Assembly (NCBI RefSeq): GCF_009936035.1
Contig: NZ_QWEO01000001.1
Span: 124,001 to 188,000 of the forward strand
Origin: Neglectibacter sp. X58
GTDB taxonomy: Bacteria; Bacillota; Clostridia; Oscillospirales; Acutalibacteraceae
Reading direction: 5' to 3'
DNA length: 64,000 nucleotides
Notes under the pieces: generated by a model
Database searches by the model: none
Told to the model about the DNA's origin: nothing
What the model saw: only the letters and a program-made list of their open reading frames with translations
Program-made: the position numbers and the translations under genes
Shown: one piece after another, positions 60,351 to 64,000 of the stretch
Layout: every line of letters starts with the position of its first letter
How positions within the stretch are numbered: position 1 is the first letter of the stretch

Positions 60351-62522
60351 ATGGATTTGCTGCTTACCACACTTGCACAGGAACTGCACGTAAAGCCCCA
60401 GCATGTACAGGCCGTTGTCTCCCTGCTGGACGAGGGCAACACAGTGCCTTTTATCGCCCGCTACCGCAAAGAACAGCATGGCGCTATGGATGATCAGACC
60501 ATCCGGCTGCTTTCCGACAGGCTCAGCTACCTGCGGGGGCTGGAGGCCCGGAAAGGGGAGGTGCTCGCCGCCATTGAGGGCCAGGGCAGGCTGACGGAGG
60601 AGCTGGCCCAGGCGGTTCGGAAGGCTGGAACCCTGGCGGAAGTAGAGGATTTATACCGTCCCTACAGGCCCAAGCGCCGCACCCGGGCTGGCATTGCCCG
60701 GGAAAAAGGCCTGGAGCCTTTGGCCCAGTTGCTGCTTGCCGGGAAGGATGAAAAAGGCAGGCCCCTCTCCCTCCCTGCGGAAGAGCTGTGCGGCCCGTTT
60801 ATAGATCCGGATAAAGGGGTGGAGACGGCGCAGGAGGCGCTGCAAGGCGCGCGGGACATCCTTGCCGAAGGTTTTTCCGATGATGCAGGCATCCGGCGCA
60901 GGCTGCGGGCGCAGTTACAGAAAAATGGCAGCCTCTGCTCTGCCGCCGCCTCAGAAGAAGATACAGTCTACAGGCTCTATTACGATTTTCAGGAGCCGCT
61001 GAAAAAGCTGCAGAGCCACCGGGTGCTTGCCATCAACCGGGGGGAGCGGGAGGGTGCCTTGAAGGTACACGTGCAGCCTGGAAGCTGGGACGCGCCAGGG
61101 CTTATCCTCCAGGAGGCGGCAAAGCCCCAGCACCCCTATTATGCCCTTTTGCAGGAGACGGCGGAAGATGCCTGGGACAGGCTGGTTTTTCCCTCTTTAG
61201 AGCGGGAGGTGCGGTCTGATCTCACAGATATGGCGAACGAGCAGGCCATCCGCACCTTTTCCCTGAACCTGCGGCCCCTGCTGATGCAGCCCCCGGTGAA
61301 AAACCAGGTTACCCTGGGCTTTGACCCCGCCTATCGCACAGGCTGCAAGCTGGCTGTAGTGGACGGCACCGGCAAGGTGCTGGAAACAGCGGTGATTTAT
61401 CCCACCAAGCCCCATAACAAAACAGAGGAAGGCAAGCAGGTACTGCGCAGGCTGTGCGACCGCCACGGCGTTTCCTGCATCGCCATTGGCAACGGCACTG
61501 CCAGCCGGGAATCGGAAATCTTTGTCAGTGAGTTCATCAAGGAGTATGGGGGAAAGGTTTCCTATATGGTGGTCAGCGAGGCCGGGGCCTCGGTATATTC
61601 TGCCTCCAAGCTGGGGGCGGAAGAGTTCCCGGACTTTGACGTGTCCCTTCGTTCGGCGGTGTCCATTGCCCGCCGCTTGCAGGATCCTCTGGCGGAACTT
61701 GTGAAAATTGATCCCAAGGCCATCGGCGTGGGCCAATACCAGCATGATATGCCCCAGGCCCAGCTTTCCCAGGCTTTGGATGGGGTGGTGGAGGACTGTG
61801 TAAACGCGGTGGGGGTGGACTTGAACACAGCTTCGCCCTCCCTGCTGAGCCGGGTGGCAGGGGTAAGCGCTGCGGTGGCAAAAAACGTCACCGCTTACCG
61901 GGAGGAAAAAGGCAGCTTCCGTACCCGCCGGGAGCTTTTGAAGGTGCCAAAGCTTGGCCCCAAGGCCTTTGAGCAGTGTGCGGGTTTTTTGCGGGTGCCG
62001 GAAAGCGAGAACGTGCTGGATCATACAGCGGTTCACCCGGAATCTTACAAGGCAGCGGAAATGCTTCTCAAGCTGTGCGGCTATGGGCTGAAGGATGTGG
62101 GCAGCCTTACGGAACTGGACAGCCGGCTGGGGGAATTGGGCCTGGAAAAGGCGGCCCAGGCTTGCGGGGTAGGGGTGCCCACCTTGCGGGACATCTGCGC
62201 AGAGCTGCAAAAACCGGGACGGGATCCCCGGGACGAGCTGCCCCCTCCGCTGCTGCGTACAGATGTAATGGGCATGGAAGATTTATCTCCTGGCATGCAG
62301 CTTATGGGCACAGTGCGAAACGTGGTAGATTTTGGCGCCTTTGTGGACATCGGCGTGCACCAGGACGGCCTGGTGCATGTCTCCCAGCTTACAGACCGGT
62401 TTATCCGCCACCCCTCCGAGGCTGTAGCGGTAGGAGATGTGGTAGAAGTATGGGTGCTGGAGGTGGATGCGGGCCGGGGGCGCATTTCCCTTACCATGAA
62501 GCCGCCAAAGGCTAAGGCGTAA
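60351..62522 (+). CDS. Tex-family transcription accessory protein
   Basis: A 723-residue RNA-binding protein of the Tex family, related to yeast Spt6. Order: N-terminal helical part (about 1-300), YqgF nuclease-like fold starting VTLGFDPAYRTGCKLAVVDGTGKVLE (about 322-347), helix-hairpin-helix region (VDLNTASPSLLSRVAGVSAAVAKN), and a C-terminal S1 domain (TVRNVVDFGAFVDIGVHQDGLVHVSQL, about 655-681). It is tied to transcription and stress in other bacteria. The start at 60351 follows AAAGGAA. A TATAAT box is seen at 60308-60313 with no good -35. Confidence 0.92.
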   Translation: MDLLLTTLAQELHVKPQHVQAVVSLLDEGNTVPFIARYRKEQHGAMDDQTIRLLSDRLSYLRGLEARKGEVLAAIEGQGRLTEELAQAVRKAGTLAEVEDLYRPYRPKRRTRAGIAREKGLEPLAQLLLAGKDEKGRPLSLPAEELCGPFIDPDKGVETAQEALQGARDILAEGFSDDAGIRRRLRAQLQKNGSLCSAAASEEDTVYRLYYDFQEPLKKLQSHRVLAINRGEREGALKVHVQPGSWDAPGLILQEAAKPQHPYYALLQETAEDAWDRLVFPSLEREVRSDLTDMANEQAIRTFSLNLRPLLMQPPVKNQVTLGFDPAYRTGCKLAVVDGTGKVLETAVIYPTKPHNKTEEGKQVLRRLCDRHGVSCIAIGNGTASRESEIFVSEFIKEYGGKVSYMVVSEAGASVYSASKLGAEEFPDFDVSLRSAVSIARRLQDPLAELVKIDPKAIGVGQYQHDMPQAQLSQALDGVVEDCVNAVGVDLNTASPSLLSRVAGVSAAVAKNVTAYREEKGSFRTRRELLKVPKLGPKAFEQCAGFLRVPESENVLDHTAVHPESYKAAEMLLKLCGYGLKDVGSLTELDSRLGELGLEKAAQACGVGVPTLRDICAELQKPGRDPRDELPPPLLRTDVMGMEDLSPGMQLMGTVRNVVDFGAFVDIGVHQDGLVHVSQLTDRFIRHPSEAVAVGDVVEVWVLEVDAGRGRISLTMKPPKAKA

Positions 62523-62621
62523 GATTTTCGTAAGGAAAAGGCTGTGTTTTTATGGAGGTTTTTCCTGTATGCTTTGGAATAGCCAGGGTATGGCGAATCC
62601 ACAATAAAAAGGGGAATCTTT

Positions 62622-62837
62622 ATGGAACAGAGAAGGCAGTATATCTGCCCTAAATGCGGCTGCCAGCAGTTTGAAAGCGATCAGTTTCAGGCCACAGGGG
62701 GCAATTTTTCCAAGATCTTTGACATACAGAACAAGAAGTTTACCACCATCACCTGCTGCCAGTGCGGATATACTGAGCTGTATAAATCCCAAGGCTCTAC
62801 TGGCTGGGATATACTGGATTTCCTGATAGGAAATTAA
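62622..62837 (+). CDS. Small zinc-ribbon nucleic-acid-binding protein
   Basis: A 71-residue protein with a single zinc ribbon made by CPKCGC (about residues 9-14) and CCQCGYTELY (about 45-54), the pattern of COG3478-type proteins. The end WDILDFLIGN is conserved in look. The function is unknown, with a nucleic-acid or protein contact role assumed from the fold. AAAGGGGAA lies 4 nt before the ATG. It follows tex by 99 nt and precedes the start module of nagA. Confidence 0.82.
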   Translation: MEQRRQYICPKCGCQQFESDQFQATGGNFSKIFDIQNKKFTTITCCQCGYTELYKSQGSTGWDILDFLIGN

Positions 62838-62884
62838 GGCAGGGGATATATGGAGAAAGGGCAGTTCGTGTGAAAAATACAAAG

Positions 62885-62963
62885 AAAGGAAGGATACCGG
62901 GCACAAAAGGCTGATAATTCCTCTCTTTTTGTGCGAATCCTGTATCGCATGGCAATTTTCATG
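62885..62963 (+). promoter_or_regulatory. SD-hairpin-ATGGCAATT start module, copy C (nagA)
   Basis: AAAGGAAGG (62885-62893) is followed by a hairpin: GATAC/GTATC (62893-62897 with 62942-62946), GG/CC, and GCACAAAA/TTTTGTGC (62901-62908 with 62927-62934). Two bases later ATG GCA ATT TTC (62949-62960) precedes the family-typical ATG at 62961. The 5' arm 62893-62913 is identical, base for base, to 50510-50530 upstream of rapZ, while the loops differ. No other ribosome site is present. Confidence 0.72.
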
Positions 62964-64000
62964 TTTCTCATAAATGCAGCGTACTATGATAAGAACTTTC
63001 AGCTTGCCCGGGGGGATATTGAGATAGAAAACGGGCGCATCCGACAGGTGGGGGAGAAGCTTCCCTACACCCAGAAGGATTTGGCTGTAGACTGCCAGGG
63101 CTACACCATCGTTCCCGGCTTTGTGGATATCCATATACATGGCTGCAATGGCGCGGACGCCTGTGACGGCACCCGGGAGTCCCTGGATATTATGGCGAAA
63201 TTCCTCCTCCAGCATGGGGTAACCTCTTTCTGCCCCACCACCATGACCACCGGGGAAGAAGTTATCCAAAAGGCCCTCCTTGCCGCAAAGGAATGTGCCG
63301 ATAAGCCTTTGGAGGACGGGGCAAGGGTTGTGGGTGTGAACATGGAAGGGCCTTTCATCTCTGTGGAAAAGAAGGGCGCCCAGAAGGCAGAGTACATTGT
63401 GCCTCCAGACTTTTCCCTGTTCGAGAAATATTTTGAACGGAGCGGCGGCCTTGTGCGGCTGGTGGACATTGCCCCGGAGCAGCCAGGGGGATATGACTTT
63501 GCCCAAAAGGCCAGCAGGCTGTGTACGGTTTCCATTGCCCACACCACAGCAGGCTTTGACGAAGCCAAGACTGCTTTTGACAGCGGCGTTACCCATGCCA
63601 CCCATCTTTTTAACGCCATGTCCGGCTTGAGCCACCGGGCCCCCGGGGTGGTAGGGGCTGTTTTGGCTGATTCCCGGGTGTGTGCAGAGCTTATCTGCGA
63701 CGGCATACACATCCATCCGGCTGTCCTGCAAACAGCCTTCCAGGTTTTAGGGAAGCGGGCCATTGTGATAAGCGATTCCATGCGGGCCAACGGCATGCCG
63801 GAGGGAGAGCCTTTTGACCTGGGGGGCCAGCAGGTCACAGTGCATGATGGCAAGGCAGTGCTGGCAGACGGCACCATTGCAGGGTCAGTGGCAAACCTCC
63901 ACCAGGAGGTAAAGAACCTGGTTTCCTGGGGCATTCCCCTGGGGCAGGCCCTGGAGGCCGCCACGCTGTCTCCGGCAAAGGCCATTGGGCTGGAAAAGGA
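62949..64000 (+). CDS. nagA: N-acetylglucosamine-6-phosphate deacetylase, 3' end outside the window
   Basis: The first 350 codons of an amidohydrolase that deacetylates GlcNAc-6-phosphate, the entry step of amino-sugar catabolism and cell-wall recycling. Metal and substrate motifs: GFVDIHIHGCNGADA, NMEGPFIS (metal Glu), SIAHTTAGF and THLFNAMSGL (metal His residues), DGIHIHP, and SDSMRANG with the catalytic Asp. Starting at the first ATG gives an N-terminal MAIF extension; the family-typical start would be MFLINAAYY at 62961. The gene continues past position 64000. Confidence 0.9.
   Translation, partial: MAIFMFLINAAYYDKNFQLARGDIEIENGRIRQVGEKLPYTQKDLAVDCQGYTIVPGFVDIHIHGCNGADACDGTRESLDIMAKFLLQHGVTSFCPTTMTTGEEVIQKALLAAKECADKPLEDGARVVGVNMEGPFISVEKKGAQKAEYIVPPDFSLFEKYFERSGGLVRLVDIAPEQPGGYDFAQKASRLCTVSIAHTTAGFDEAKTAFDSGVTHATHLFNAMSGLSHRAPGVVGAVLADSRVCAELICDGIHIHPAVLQTAFQVLGKRAIVISDSMRANGMPEGEPFDLGGQQVTVHDGKAVLADGTIAGSVANLHQEVKNLVSWGIPLGQALEAATLSPAKAIGLEK

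Noticed and set aside
62550-63731. A 393-codon minus-strand frame opposite the zinc ribbon, start module and nagA
   Set aside because: It is antisense to a clear amidohydrolase and a zinc-ribbon protein and includes the hairpin region; no start signal is seen.
1-64000. tRNA or rRNA genes, CRISPR arrays, insertion sequences and phage genes
   Set aside because: All gaps between genes were read for cloverleaf tRNA patterns, repeated spacers and transposase or integrase genes; none was found.

Overview
The window looks like the chromosome of a GC-rich, spore-forming, fermentative member of the Clostridia (Oscillospiraceae/Ruminococcaceae type). Supporting signs are sporulation sigma factor SigG, clostridial pairings such as rapZ/whiA/dnaE/pfkA, L-lactate dehydrogenase with acetate kinase, Rex, frequent TTG starts with strong Shine-Dalgarno (SD) sequences, and sigma-A promoters with 16-18 bp spacing. 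No phage, insertion sequence, CRISPR array, rRNA or tRNA was recognised. The sequence is nearly all coding: 58 genes are called, two of them cut by the window edges.

Layout. 1-13.9 kb: the 5' part of a GH172 hydrolase, two GNAT acetyltransferases, an S1-domain protein, a cyclophilin lipoprotein, an operon of a small membrane exporter plus two flavoproteins, a HAD phosphatase divergent from a MATE exporter, a TfoX-C/aminoglycoside-kinase-like fusion, an MBL hydrolase and an MFS transporter. 14-29 kb: ldh, tmcAL and ackA, a GHL10 lipoprotein-like hydrolase, a HAD enzyme with a BceRS-like two-component pair, a sugar isomerase/HAD/MATE run, and a kinase-cdd-dCMP deaminase-acyltransferase-Smr-argS run. 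29.6-37.8 kb: secA, a lipoprotein, a hexapeptide-repeat protein, an FHA-FtsW fusion and a class B penicillin-binding protein. 37.8-50.1 kb, mostly minus strand: ksgA with a large membrane protein, sigG, rex, icd-nudix-acn, HAD-AEC transporter and a sodium/solute symporter. 50.5-64 kb: rapZ, a P-loop kinase, whiA, dnaE, pfkA, a dNTPase, a BlaI-family repressor, tex, a zinc ribbon and the start of nagA.

Functionally these are mainly housekeeping genes: replication, translation, protein export, cell-wall synthesis, redox and carbon control, nucleotide salvage and amino-sugar metabolism.

The most unusual signals lie between genes. (1) Three genes (a COG2426 exporter, rapZ and nagA) have an SD separated from the start by a long hairpin that ends at an ATG-GCR-ATT triplet series, with the family-typical ATG exactly 12 nt further on. 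The rapZ and nagA copies are clearly homologous in sequence. (2) A leader at 19147-19265, behind a near-consensus promoter, can form a closed 14-bp stem with a crossing (pseudoknot) helix. (3) A compact four-way junction of three back-to-back hairpins sits at 10356-10462. (4) A perfect 42-bp palindrome overlaps the start region of the symporter promoter.
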